A stretch of DNA of 35,585 bases, from the NCBI GenBank assembly GCA_012033335.1, contig JAAURB010000057.1:1-35585 (forward strand). Reading direction: 5' to 3'. A model generated the notes under the pieces. That model worked only from the letters and a program-made list of their open reading frames with translations, did not search any database and was not told where the DNA came from. The position numbers and the translations under genes were made by a program. This DNA is from Oscillatoriales cyanobacterium RM2_1_1. Lineage in GTDB: Bacteria > Cyanobacteriota > Cyanobacteriia > Cyanobacteriales > Microcoleaceae. Positions 8,667 through 17,279 of the stretch are shown piece by piece (position 1 is the first letter of the stretch; each line of letters begins with the position of its first letter).

Positions 8667-11360
8667 CTAGTCTGGCTCCTTGGAGCTGATTTTAGCCTCC
8701 AAACTTTCTAATCGGCTTCTCAGGTTGCAATTTTCCTGACTCAGCTTGTCCAATTCCTCTCGCAGTTGCTTGAGTGCTTTGTCTGGCCCAATATTCTGCT
8801 GAACTTTCTGAATGGCTTCTTCAGCCCGGCGGCGCACCCGACCATCGTGGGTCTGTTCGGCCAGATTGCTCAAGACGGCGATCGCCCGAGCCGTTTCCAT
8901 CTGTTCCAGGGAAGCCACGGCGGCGATTTGGGTTAGGAAGAAATCTTCTCTCGAAATCTCCTCCAAACGTTGCAGAATCCGCTCCAGATTGACTGGAGTT
9001 TGGCCTGTCGAAATATTCCCCAAAGCCCGAATGGCAGACAAACGTAGAGCCTGAGGCGTTCCTGGAGTAGTATACTGCATCACCAAGTTGAGGGCGTTTT
9101 CTGAGGTTTTCATCTGGCTGAGTCCGGCAATAGCTCCAGATCTGACCACTTCATTCCAGCCCTGCCGTTCCTGCAGAACCCATTCTAGAAGTTGAAGGGC
9201 GGCGGCCTCTGTGGGAGTTTCCTGTTGATTTCCGGCAGCAATCTCACCCATCACGCTAGCCGCTGCTGCTTCGATCAGATAGCTGGCATCGCCATTTTCC
9301 AGAATAGGTTTCAGGAGTTCATAGGTTCTGGGGGTTTTCACTTTGGCTAGGGCCTCAACCGTTGCCCGCCGAACCCGGGGATGTTCATCGTTTAAGCCGA
9401 TCACTAAAGCGTCAAAAGCCTGATTGAGCTTGAGCTTGACTAGTTGCTTTACGACTTCAACCCGCACCCCCCAGAAGGGTTCCTGGCTGAGGGATCCTGT
9501 CAGGGCCTTCGTAGCGTCTAATCCCCCTTTCTTGGCTAGGGCATGGGCCGCGTAAATTCGAGCTAGGGGATCGGGGTCAAACTTTAATTGGGCCTTGAGT
9601 TCGGCGATGGGATAACTCAAGGTGACGGTTTTGAGGGTGTGATTTCCAGCATCAAAGCTGATAAAGTCTGGTTTTTTCTCCAGGGGAAAATAGAAACTTT
9701 GATCTTTTTGATGAACTCGAACTGTGACAACTTTTGATTCAGATACGAGTGGTTCCGATACAAGTGATTCAGATACAAATTTGGATTTTAGGTCAGATTT
9801 TGATTCCACTTGAACGGTTTTATTCGGGTCTTTAGCCTCAGAGATATAGCCAAAACCAATCGGTATTTTCAGGTCAAAAAGCTGCTGTTCACTGACTTTT
9901 TCACTGTCTTTAGACTGCTTTTGTTCGACGGTAATTTTTGCTAGTTTACTATCTCCATCCCAGGAGTAAGAGACTTTGTAATCTGGATGTCCGCCTCGAT
10001 AAACATATTGATCAAACAGGAACAACAAATTACGTCCTGTTGCCTGTTCAATCGCCCGTAATAGATCTGTTGTTTCTACGGTTTGATGGGCATGATTTTG
10101 CACAAAGGTGTGAATTGCCTTGGTAAATAATTCATCCCCTAGTTCAGTGCGGATCATGTGATAAACACAGGCTCCCTTTTCGTAAAGATGGCGATCGTAA
10201 AGTTCAATAGCCTCACGATAAACATGGGTGACAATAGGCCGACGATAACGAGAACTATCTTCAGAAAAATAGTTTCGAGCTTCACCCAAACGATAGTAGG
10301 CGGCTTCTGCAACTCCATATTTCTGCTCTGTCCAGAGTACTTCTGAATAGGTCGCCATCCCTTCTTTGATCCAGGCATGAGACCAATGTTTAATCACAAC
10401 TAAGTCTCCAAACCATTGATGGGCGAGTTCATGGGCAACCAAACTCTCAGCATTACGATTGTCATAGGCTGCCTTTTCATCGAGCAAACATCGTTCTGTC
10501 AACAAAGTAGTTGAAGTGTTCTCCATCCCACCGAAAATGAAGTCATCTACACAAACCTGAGCATATTTGGGGTAGGGATAATTGTAGCCAAAAACCTTTG
10601 AGAAAAACTCCATCATCTGAGGTGTTTCCCCCATACTTCGGTGAGCATCTGCCTGGCGTTTTTGCTCCACATAATAAAGTACAGGAATGTCATTCCAATG
10701 GTCTCGAATCTCAACAAATTTACCTACAGCTAGAGTAATCAAATAACTGGGATGAACCTGCTGTTGCATCCAGTGATAAATTTTGTCTTCTCCCCGGGTT
10801 TCACTATGCACTAATTTTCCATTAGAAATCGCCAGAAAATCCTGGGGAACCTGAACCCGCAATTCTGAAGTGGCTAGTTGTCCAGGATAGTCAAAACACG
10901 GGAACCAGAACCGGGAATCTTCATCTTCCCCCTGAGTCCAAACCTGAACCGGTTTGTCGGGATAGTGTTCATCGGGCCCGACAAAATAAAGCCCCCGCTG
11001 GGGTTGTTCAACTCGATATTGAATAGCAATTTGAATCGGTTGCTGAGCAATTGTAGGTTGGGTCAGATGGATGTGGAGTTGCTCTCCATCGGTATCAAAA
11101 GATTGAGGTACTCCAGCAATTTCAATGGATTTGATCTGCAGATCAACTGCATCTAACATCAGGGTTTCAATCCCATCCCGCACAGGATTCAGGCGAGTTG
11201 TACAGGTTCCCCAAAAGGTTTTTTGCGGAATATCCAAAACTAAATCTAGAAAAATATGCTCGACTTGACCGGGGCGATCAGGATTGTAATGGGGTCGAGC
11301 ACCCGGCAATTCGAAGGAGTTGTGATGATTAGATTCTGTATCCCAAAAAACGTTTGACAT
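8667..11360 (-). CDS. M1 family aminopeptidase with C-terminal HEAT-like repeats
   Basis: A zinc aminopeptidase removing N-terminal residues from peptides, probably cytoplasmic because no signal peptide is visible. An N-terminal beta-domain (about 1-215) is followed by the thermolysin-like domain, with the exopeptidase motif GGMEN (277-281) and the zinc site HELAH (310-314) plus Glu333, matching HExxH-18-E. From about residue 595 to 865 come HEAT-like helical repeats (for example HPRVRRATVEALAKV), and the protein ends in a short coiled coil (about 867-897). This resembles cyanobacterial and TAF2-like M1 proteins more than E. coli PepN. Around residues 527-541 a linker holds three 5-residue repeats of the VSES type, from a 3 x 15 bp repeat (9736-9780). 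An AAAGG-like site lies just upstream of the ATG. Confidence 0.93.
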   Translation of the reverse strand: MSNVFWDTESNHHNSFELPGARPHYNPDRPGQVEHIFLDLVLDIPQKTFWGTCTTRLNPVRDGIETLMLDAVDLQIKSIEIAGVPQSFDTDGEQLHIHLTQPTIAQQPIQIAIQYRVEQPQRGLYFVGPDEHYPDKPVQVWTQGEDEDSRFWFPCFDYPGQLATSELRVQVPQDFLAISNGKLVHSETRGEDKIYHWMQQQVHPSYLITLAVGKFVEIRDHWNDIPVLYYVEQKRQADAHRSMGETPQMMEFFSKVFGYNYPYPKYAQVCVDDFIFGGMENTSTTLLTERCLLDEKAAYDNRNAESLVAHELAHQWFGDLVVIKHWSHAWIKEGMATYSEVLWTEQKYGVAEAAYYRLGEARNYFSEDSSRYRRPIVTHVYREAIELYDRHLYEKGACVYHMIRTELGDELFTKAIHTFVQNHAHQTVETTDLLRAIEQATGRNLLFLFDQYVYRGGHPDYKVSYSWDGDSKLAKITVEQKQSKDSEKVSEQQLFDLKIPIGFGYISEAKDPNKTVQVESKSDLKSKFVSESLVSEPLVSESKVVTVRVHQKDQSFYFPLEKKPDFISFDAGNHTLKTVTLSYPIAELKAQLKFDPDPLARIYAAHALAKKGGLDATKALTGSLSQEPFWGVRVEVVKQLVKLKLNQAFDALVIGLNDEHPRVRRATVEALAKVKTPRTYELLKPILENGDASYLIEAAAASVMGEIAAGNQQETPTEAAALQLLEWVLQERQGWNEVVRSGAIAGLSQMKTSENALNLVMQYTTPGTPQALRLSAIRALGNISTGQTPVNLERILQRLEEISREDFFLTQIAAVASLEQMETARAIAVLSNLAEQTHDGRVRRRAEEAIQKVQQNIGPDKALKQLREELDKLSQENCNLRSRLESLEAKISSKEPD
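9736..9780. repeat. 3 x 15-bp in-frame tandem repeat inside the aminopeptidase gene
   Basis: Units GATTCAGATACGAGT, GGTTCCGATACAAGT and GATTCAGATACAAAT lie head to tail. On the coding (minus) strand each gives five residues of the type F/L-V-S-E-S/P, in a flexible linker between the catalytic and HEAT-like regions. Confidence 0.8.
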
Positions 11361-11708
11361 TAACCTTTTAGAAATTTTTCAAAGTTGTCATAAAGCTGAT
11401 CCGCTCTGCTTAATCCAGATCCTTTACCCAGGACAAAATATTGCTCGAGTTATCCCTGAAATTAATCATTAGCCTATACAAATCCTGCACCATGATTATG
11501 AAGAGAGCCAACATAGAATCGCTGAAGCATGGGCTGAAAGTGAGCTGGAAAGAGTATACTTTGTCAGCTAGAGCCATAAAATAGATTCACCCCCTGTTGT
11601 GCCTTATTATAAAGGAATTGTCAATCAAGGAATTGTAAAAAGCTATTCCTTGATTTACTGCCAGAGGCTTCTGGGTAGAATCCTGGAAAGTTTTTACCCG
11701 ATCAGAGA
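11361..11708. other. 348-bp spacer between the CHAT gene and the aminopeptidase gene
   Basis: No supported gene. It contains an 11-bp hairpin near the CHAT end (11623-11655) and a spaced direct repeat AAGGAATTGT at 11612-11621 and 11627-11636. Short frames near 11490-11580 have no visible ribosome site and no recognisable product. Confidence 0.4.
11623..11655. terminator. 11-bp perfect hairpin downstream of the CHAT gene
   Basis: AATCAAGGAAT (11623-11633), an 11-base loop, then ATTCCTTGATT (11645-11655), about 55 bases past the CHAT stop on the minus strand. There is no clean T-run after it, so it is only a candidate terminator or mRNA-stabilising stem. Confidence 0.4.
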
Positions 11709-13205
11709 CTACCAGGGACTACTGATCATCGTAAATGCCGCCCAATAAAACGGATGAGAGAGATTCTCAATTGGGAGATTGGTTAGAGCAATGGGTAGCT
11801 CAATTTGCTTACCATCAGAAAGTTGTAGTCCGGCCTCAGAAATTTGTACCCTGCCTTGAATCATTCCAATCTGCACCTGTCTCAGGGCTGCAGCTTTGGA
11901 GGGAGCTATTTTCAACTGTTTGTAGAATTCTCCCATCAAGGCCAGGGTTCCTAAATCACTGACTGACCAGAAACTGGCCAGGGCTGATTTAACCCCGGAA
12001 TTCAAGGCGAGTCCTGCAAAACCAAGCTCGGCTTCTTGATTGCCCAAGGCAGTTCGACAGGCACTCAATACCAGCAACTCAACCGATGGGTTTCGCCAGT
12101 TGAGCTCCGGCATCTGACTCAGGTGGAGCTGAGCGTCCCAGAACTGAATATAAGAATTCTTGGGAGAGCCGGACTGAAATTCGGCATGGGTGGCCAGATG
12201 AATAATTCTGAAGGCTTTGGAGGCGAGCTGAGTTTTGAGGTTCTCCAGGGTGAAGGCTTGATTGAGAAAGGTCTGGCCGAGCCATTGGGAAGACAGGGCA
12301 GCATCGGAACTGCTCCCTGAACTATTTCCTGAGTTGGTTCCTGAATTCACAATGGTTGATAGTTCAATGGGCACGGCGGGTAAGGGGTTGAGCTGAGTAA
12401 ATTCAGAAGCTCCCATCGCTAGCACCTTAGCGGTTTTAACGGGATTATAAGCGGTATTGATCAGGTTAAAGGCCGGAATTAAACTCAAACTGTATTTTTC
12501 CACTAGAAATTGCTGGCCGTCGTGGAGTACTGCGATCGGCAAACTTCGGAGTCCTTTGCCCATGCAAAACAACAGGGTATCTACGTTTGCGGTTTGCAGG
12601 GCCGCTTCAAAGGGTTGAATCATCCATTGGTAAAGCTTTTGAGCCGCAGGTAGATAGGACTCCGTTGCCAGTTTTCGGGGGTTAGTCAGTTCAAGTTGTA
12701 ACTCTCGAACTTTTTGAAGTAACTGCTCTCGAGTCAATCCCTGAATATCTTTGACCATCGGTTGCTGACCGGGAAGAACCAGGACTAGATGGAGATAGTC
12801 TGCCTCAGGAATTGCCCAGAAAACGGCGGATTTTGTATTGGTTTTGCGATTAATTTCTAAGAGAATATTGGCAATATCCTGACCGGTAAAACTCACCTCA
12901 GCCAAGTTGCGCTGGAAGTGATTTTCATATTCTGTTTCCAATCTTTCTTCCATTTTCATCACGTTGGCAGACAGGTCAGATGAATCGCCGAGGAGTAAGT
13001 TCTGCCCGTAATCTTGCCCCGAAATTTGACCCTCCCTGGCCTGAGCAACAGTCATAAATGGATCAAAACCAGTAAACAGAAAAATCGCCAATATAAACCA
13101 TAAGACAGCTTTGAATGGCCTGCGGCTTCTCCCTGCTCTATGTCTGAGTCGAATTGCTGGTACGAGTTGATCCAGGTTGACTTTGATCTGATGAAGTCTT
13201 TTCAT
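11709..13205 (-). CDS. CHAT domain (caspase-like) protein with N-terminal membrane or signal segment
   Basis: A 498-residue protein with a C-terminal CHAT domain, a clan CD caspase-like cysteine peptidase fold. The expected dyad is present: His340 in LATHAEF and Cys383 in LSACRTALG. Just after it comes ELGFAGLALNSGVKSALASFW, typical of the family (the stretch is interrupted here only by the writing; key residues Gly395, Gly398). Residues 32-55 form one hydrophobic segment after a very basic start, so the protein is probably exported or membrane-anchored. Residues 60-210 are of unknown fold. Unlike many CHAT proteins it has no TPR repeats. A Ser/Gly/Asn-rich loop (287-300) precedes the catalytic His. 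No partner or substrate gene is adjacent, so the target is unknown. The domain call is secure, the function is not. Confidence 0.88.
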   Translation of the reverse strand: MKRLHQIKVNLDQLVPAIRLRHRAGRSRRPFKAVLWFILAIFLFTGFDPFMTVAQAREGQISGQDYGQNLLLGDSSDLSANVMKMEERLETEYENHFQRNLAEVSFTGQDIANILLEINRKTNTKSAVFWAIPEADYLHLVLVLPGQQPMVKDIQGLTREQLLQKVRELQLELTNPRKLATESYLPAAQKLYQWMIQPFEAALQTANVDTLLFCMGKGLRSLPIAVLHDGQQFLVEKYSLSLIPAFNLINTAYNPVKTAKVLAMGASEFTQLNPLPAVPIELSTIVNSGTNSGNSSGSSSDAALSSQWLGQTFLNQAFTLENLKTQLASKAFRIIHLATHAEFQSGSPKNSYIQFWDAQLHLSQMPELNWRNPSVELLVLSACRTALGNQEAELGFAGLALNSGVKSALASFWSVSDLGTLALMGEFYKQLKIAPSKAAALRQVQIGMIQGRVQISEAGLQLSDGKQIELPIALTNLPIENLSHPFYWAAFTMISSPW

Positions 13206-13946
13206 AAGTCATAGAAAAAATTATGAGTGAGTGAGTGGACGATCAGAAGCAACAGCCTGAAAAATGTTTGAAAAGTCGAATTGGTTACCCGATAGATTGG
13301 GTAGTGCAGCTTAGAACCCCTGTATTTCCATTATGATTTCAGTTTACTGAGGCTGCCTGATACTCTTTTCTGAAACCTTCTAACTCGGTAATTATTAGTA
13401 AGTAGATGGTTGTAATTTATTGTTAAATGAAGGGGGTTGGGGTTTTGCCCCAGGAAGGGGATAATGCCCCCTTCACTCCCCCATCAATCTTCTAATTAAT
13501 TGCCTCAAGCTACTTAATCATCGGTGCTCAGCCCCACCATCCAGAACATTGAGCAACCCATAAGATCTGACGAGACCTGAAATACGAGACCCTAAAAATA
13601 TATACGTTTCAGCCCGGGTAATGTATGCACTGATTCGGTTAGAAAGATCTCTGAAAAATCTCCGGGAGAAACCTTTCAGGGGTTACAAATCAGGCTGTCA
13701 ACCAAACCGGCTACTCCAGGATTAAAATTCTGGGAGTAAACAACCCAAAACAGCGTCCTATAAATACGGCTGATGCTATTCTCATTTTAGAGAACTAATT
13801 TTTAAACTGCATAATCACTGCTAATCTCAGAGGGTTGATTTTGGGAATCTGGTTTTCAAGAACTGGTTCAAGGGATCCTGGTTTCAAAGATCTAAGGCCA
13901 AACAGCCAATCAGGATTGTCTCAATTCTAAACGTGTAACTTTTGCT
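13206..13946. other. 741-bp spacer with MITE-like copy 2
   Basis: A non-coding region between the divergent CHAT (-) and FetA-like (+) genes; it must hold both promoters. The only structure I recognise is the MITE-like element at 13399-13516. I could not assign -35/-10 boxes with confidence. Confidence 0.4.
13399..13516. repeat. MITE-like element, copy 2
   Basis: 118 bp, starting TAAGTAGATGGTTGTAATTT and ending GCCTCAAGCTACTTA. It shares both ends and the G-rich/C-rich centre with copy 1. Inside the end repeats, TGAAGGGGG pairs with CCCCCTTCA, and a smaller GGGG/CCCC stem lies within, so one strand can fold into a long hairpin. I see no convincing target-site duplication here. Confidence 0.7.
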
Positions 13947-14618
13947 GTGGCTCTTCTCAAAGCAGTTGGACTTGGGCGAAAAATTAACTCTTCCTGGTTA
14001 TGGCAAGGTCTAAATCTGACCCTGGAACCGGGTACTCGACTGGCCATAGTCGGGCCATCGGGAGTGGGAAAAAGTTTATTGCTGCGATCGCTCGCCGGTC
14101 TAGATCCCCTGGATGCTGGGCAAGTTTTTTATCAGGGCCAGAGAGTTCTCAGTGCCACGGGTCAAGCTCCAGGAAAGTCAATGCCCCACTATCGCTCAGC
14201 GGTGATTTATCTGCATCAGCGTCCCGCATTATTGGAAGGAACAGTGGACTTCAATCTTCAAGTGGTGTACGGCTTTGGGGTTCACCAACGCCAATGTTAC
14301 AATCCCCAACGGATTCAAACCTGGCTGGATATGCTAGGTCGCCCTGCCCAATTCCTGACCCAAGCCGCTGACCACCTCTCAGGGGGAGAAAGCCAGATTG
14401 TCGCCCTCCTCAGAGCCCTGCAGCTCGAGCCTCAAATTTTACTCCTGGATGAACCAGGGGCTTCCCTTGACCCAGATACGACGCTGCAAATGGAGACTTT
14501 AATTGATCAATGGTTGGGAGAGACTCCAGAACGGGCCTGCATCTGGACTAGTCACGATGGCAGCCAAATTCAGCGAGTCACCACCGAACAATTCTTTCTA
14601 TCCCCTCCAGAACTATGA
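13947..14618 (+). CDS. ABC transporter ATP-binding protein, FetA/YbbL type
   Basis: A 223-residue ATPase subunit. It has Walker A GPSGVGKS (about 36-43), the signature LSGGES, Walker B ILLLDEPGASLDP and a switch His in WTSHDG. Its stop overlaps the start of the FetB-type permease by 4 bases (ATGA), so the two are translationally coupled. Such pairs are linked in E. coli (FetAB/YbbLM) to iron efflux and oxidative-stress resistance; the substrate here is inferred only from family. The start is a GTG at 13947 with no evident Shine-Dalgarno; no better in-frame start precedes the Walker A motif. Confidence 0.85.
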   Translation: MALLKAVGLGRKINSSWLWQGLNLTLEPGTRLAIVGPSGVGKSLLLRSLAGLDPLDAGQVFYQGQRVLSATGQAPGKSMPHYRSAVIYLHQRPALLEGTVDFNLQVVYGFGVHQRQCYNPQRIQTWLDMLGRPAQFLTQAADHLSGGESQIVALLRALQLEPQILLLDEPGASLDPDTTLQMETLIDQWLGETPERACIWTSHDGSQIQRVTTEQFFLSPPEL

Positions 14619-15417
14619 ATCAGGCTTATATTGAGATCAGTGTGGGCCAGCTTGCCTTCTCATCGTTACTCATGGGGATTAACGTTGTCCTGTCCCTGCG
14701 GCTGCGATTGGGACTGGAAAAAACCCTCCTGATTGCCACGGTGCGGATGGTGGCGCAGTTACTCTTGATTGGTTATGTGCTGGATTGGTTGTTTGCCCTG
14801 TCCAATCCAGGTTTAGTTCTAGGGATTGGTCTGGTGATGGCGGCGATCGCCGGGATTTCCAGCGTCAATCGGACTTCTCGGCGATTTGCGGGAATTTACT
14901 GGTGCAGTCTGGTTTCAGTGCTGGGGGCAGCGTTTTTAGTCACCAATCTCTCGATTCTGGGGGTGATTCAAGTTCAGCCCTGGTATGACCCCCAGTATTT
15001 TATTCCATTGCTGGGTATGGTCTTGGGTAATATTTTGAACGGGATTTCCCTAGGACTCGAACGGTTAATGGAGGGATTGGTACAGAGTCGCCATCAGATT
15101 GAAACGTTACTGGCTTTAGGGGCGACTCGCTGGGAAGCCACCCACCAACAAGTACAAACGGCAATCCGCACGGCCATGATTCCCACGATTAATTCCATGA
15201 TGGTCATGGGTTTGGTCAGCTTGCCCGGGATGATGACAGGCCAAATTCTAGCGGGGGCCAGTCCCCTGGATGCGGTGCGATATCAGATTGTGATCATGTT
15301 TGCGATCGCTCAGGGACAGCTTTGGGAAGCTTTGGAGTGGTCATTCTGGCTTGGCGGGCGTTGCTCAGTTCCTCCCATCAATTGCGGTTGGATCGCCTGC
15401 AAAAGCCAGACCATTGA
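14615..15417 (+). CDS. FetB/YbbM-type (UPF0014) permease, C-terminus frameshifted
   Basis: The multi-span membrane partner of the upstream ATPase. Family signatures include NILNGISLGLERL, ALGATRWEA and LVSLPGMMTGQILAGASPL. After residue ~233 the annotated frame turns to non-family sequence and runs on to 15661, across the 3' end of the convergent BCCT gene. Adding one G at 15313-15315 restores the family end (GTALGSFGVVILAWRALL, then HQLRLDRLQKPDH) and a TGA at 15415-15417. That gives about 267 residues, the usual length, and a tidy 24-base gap to the BCCT stop. I therefore give the corrected end. A sequencing error in the G run is more likely than real damage, but both are possible. Confidence 0.85.
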
Positions 15418-15441
15418 GGTCAGAACCGACGTGTCAGGGGG

Positions 15442-17109
15442 TCATTTGTTCATGGCAATGTCCGCAGCCCGCAACCGCCGAACATCTTGCTCCAGGGTAT
15501 CTTCTGCCAGACCGCGATACAGACTAAAACACATCACCAATAAAACCAGGGCAAAGGGTAAACCTGTGGCAATTGAGGCCGTTTGGAGCGCTTTTAACCC
15601 CCCACCCAGGAGCAACACAGCGGCAACCACCCCTTCCATCACCGCCCAGAACACTCGCTGAATCACAGGAGAATCCAGTTTTCCCCCGGAAACCAGATGA
15701 TCCACCACCAGGGAACCTGAATCCGATGAAGTCACGAAAAACGTCACGACCAGCAAAACCCCTACCAGGGAACTAATGACGGGGAGGGGAAACTGTTGCA
15801 GCATGACAAACAGAGCTGTAGCCACATTTTCGTTGACGGCGGCTCCTAAATTACCGGTATTTTGCAGGATCAAACTTAAGGCCGATCCGCCAAACACTGA
15901 CATCCAGACCAGGGACAACATTGTGGGAACCAGCAATACCCCAATGACAAATTCCCGCACCGTGCGCCCCTTAGACACCCGAGCAATAAATGTTCCTACA
16001 AAAGGCGACCAGGAAATCCACCAGCCCCAGTAGAACACCGTCCAACCACTCTGCCAATTGGTGCAGGTTTCAGCCCCGGAAGCCCCTGTCCAGAACTGAA
16101 TCAGACAATTTTGATTATCAAAAGTTTCTGTCCAGAAACTCAAACTCGGCAGAATCGAGAGATAGTATCCCAGGTTTTCCACTAAGGAATTCAAAATGAA
16201 TAGTGTTGGCCCTACCAGGAGGACAAATAACATGAATATGGAGGCAATATAAATGTTAATTTCGCTGAGGAATTTAACGCCATGATTCAGGCCGGAAACC
16301 ACAGAAGCCGTTGCAAAACTCGTAATGACAGCAATCAGCAACACCTGCAACCAGACTCCGTCAGGTAAACCAAACAGAAAACTCAACCCCGCATTTACCT
16401 GTTTTGCCCCTAGCCCCAAGGAAGTGGCCAGACCAAATAAAGTGGCAATCACAGCCAGAATATCAACTAAATTTCCGGGCCAGCCATAGATTTTTTCCCC
16501 TAAAATGGGATAGAACACAGACCGAATGGTTAAAGGCAGTCCACGATTGAAGGTAAAAAATGCCAGGGATAAGCCTACCAAAGCATAGATTCCCCAGGCA
16601 TGAAGCCCCCAATGGAAAAACGTCACTCCCATTGCACTTTGAGCCGCTGCAATACTGTCTGGCTGGACATTGCCAAAAAAAGGCGAGGGACTTGCTGCAT
16701 GAAACACAGGTTCAGCAACACTCCAGAACATCAACCCAATCCCCATCCCCGCGCTCATCAGCATGGCAAACCAGGCAAAAGTTGAGAATTCTGGTTGGGC
16801 TTGGGCCCCCCCCAGGCGAATCTTACCAAATTTACTCAGGGCCAGAAAAATCACAACCCCCAGATAGATATTGACCACCAAAATCAGAAACCAACCCATG
16901 GAAGTCGCAATCAAGTTTTGGATTGCGCTAAAGGCAACTTCTGCCTGGGGTTGAAACATCAGAGTCGCCACGATGAAAATTACAATGAGTCCTGCTGAAC
17001 CCAAGGCGACAACCGGATGCATATCAAACCCCCAAAACTGAACATTGGTATCTCCGGGGGTTCGGCCTGATATTGATTTAATCGGAGGGGGGGATTGTTG
17101 TACGGTCAT
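15442..17109 (-). CDS. BCCT family transporter (betaine/choline/carnitine), probably glycine betaine uptake
   Basis: A 555-residue secondary transporter with about 12 membrane segments. BCCT hallmarks are the glycine-rich GMGIGLMFWSVAEPV (121-135) on TM3 and the Trp-rich TM8 segment WTVFYWGWWISWSPFVGTF. The Met/Gly pattern of GMGIG resembles Na+-coupled betaine carriers such as BetP/OpuD. It follows the betaine-synthesis fusion gene on the same strand after 170 bases, so both probably serve osmoprotection: one makes glycine betaine, the other imports or recaptures it. The BetP-like long C-terminal osmosensing helix is short here. The spacer holds a strong hairpin (17175-17211), so regulation may differ between the two genes. 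The start ATG has no clear ribosome site. Confidence 0.92.
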   Translation of the reverse strand: MTVQQSPPPIKSISGRTPGDTNVQFWGFDMHPVVALGSAGLIVIFIVATLMFQPQAEVAFSAIQNLIATSMGWFLILVVNIYLGVVIFLALSKFGKIRLGGAQAQPEFSTFAWFAMLMSAGMGIGLMFWSVAEPVFHAASPSPFFGNVQPDSIAAAQSAMGVTFFHWGLHAWGIYALVGLSLAFFTFNRGLPLTIRSVFYPILGEKIYGWPGNLVDILAVIATLFGLATSLGLGAKQVNAGLSFLFGLPDGVWLQVLLIAVITSFATASVVSGLNHGVKFLSEINIYIASIFMLFVLLVGPTLFILNSLVENLGYYLSILPSLSFWTETFDNQNCLIQFWTGASGAETCTNWQSGWTVFYWGWWISWSPFVGTFIARVSKGRTVREFVIGVLLVPTMLSLVWMSVFGGSALSLILQNTGNLGAAVNENVATALFVMLQQFPLPVISSLVGVLLVVTFFVTSSDSGSLVVDHLVSGGKLDSPVIQRVFWAVMEGVVAAVLLLGGGLKALQTASIATGLPFALVLLVMCFSLYRGLAEDTLEQDVRRLRAADIAMNK

Positions 17110-17150
17110 AGCGCGATTGATGGAGTTTTATTTTGATCGGGTGGGAGCGC

Positions 17151-17171
17151 TTCAAGAAAGTTTCAAGAAAG
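17151..17171. repeat. Short tandem duplication upstream of the BCCT gene
   Basis: TTCAAGAAAG followed directly by TTTCAAGAAAG, 42 bases upstream of the BCCT start codon, next to the intercistronic hairpin. Confidence 0.6.
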
Positions 17172-17174
17172 CTA

Positions 17175-17211
17175 CCCAGAGTTGAGACTGAGTCACAATC
17201 TCAACTCTGGG
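17175..17211. promoter_or_regulatory. 13-bp perfect stem-loop between betaine synthesis and uptake genes
   Basis: CCCAGAGTTGAGA (17175-17187), an 11-base loop, then TCTCAACTCTGGG (17199-17211). It lies in the spacer between the GSMT-DMT stop and the BCCT start. No T-run follows on the minus strand, so a role in mRNA processing, stability or attenuation fits better than simple termination. Confidence 0.6.
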
Positions 17212-17279
17212 GCAGCCGTAAACTGAAGCCGAAATGTCTAACAACAGGTCACCGCCAAAGGTACATCCCGTGTTTATGG

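Noticed and set aside
11490-11580. Short frames, one giving HRIAEAWAESELERVYF
   Set aside because: Too short, no start with a ribosome site, and no known relative that I recognise.
12036-12320. Overlapping frames on both strands within the CHAT gene
   Set aside because: They lie fully inside a clear domain-bearing gene and show no independent motif.
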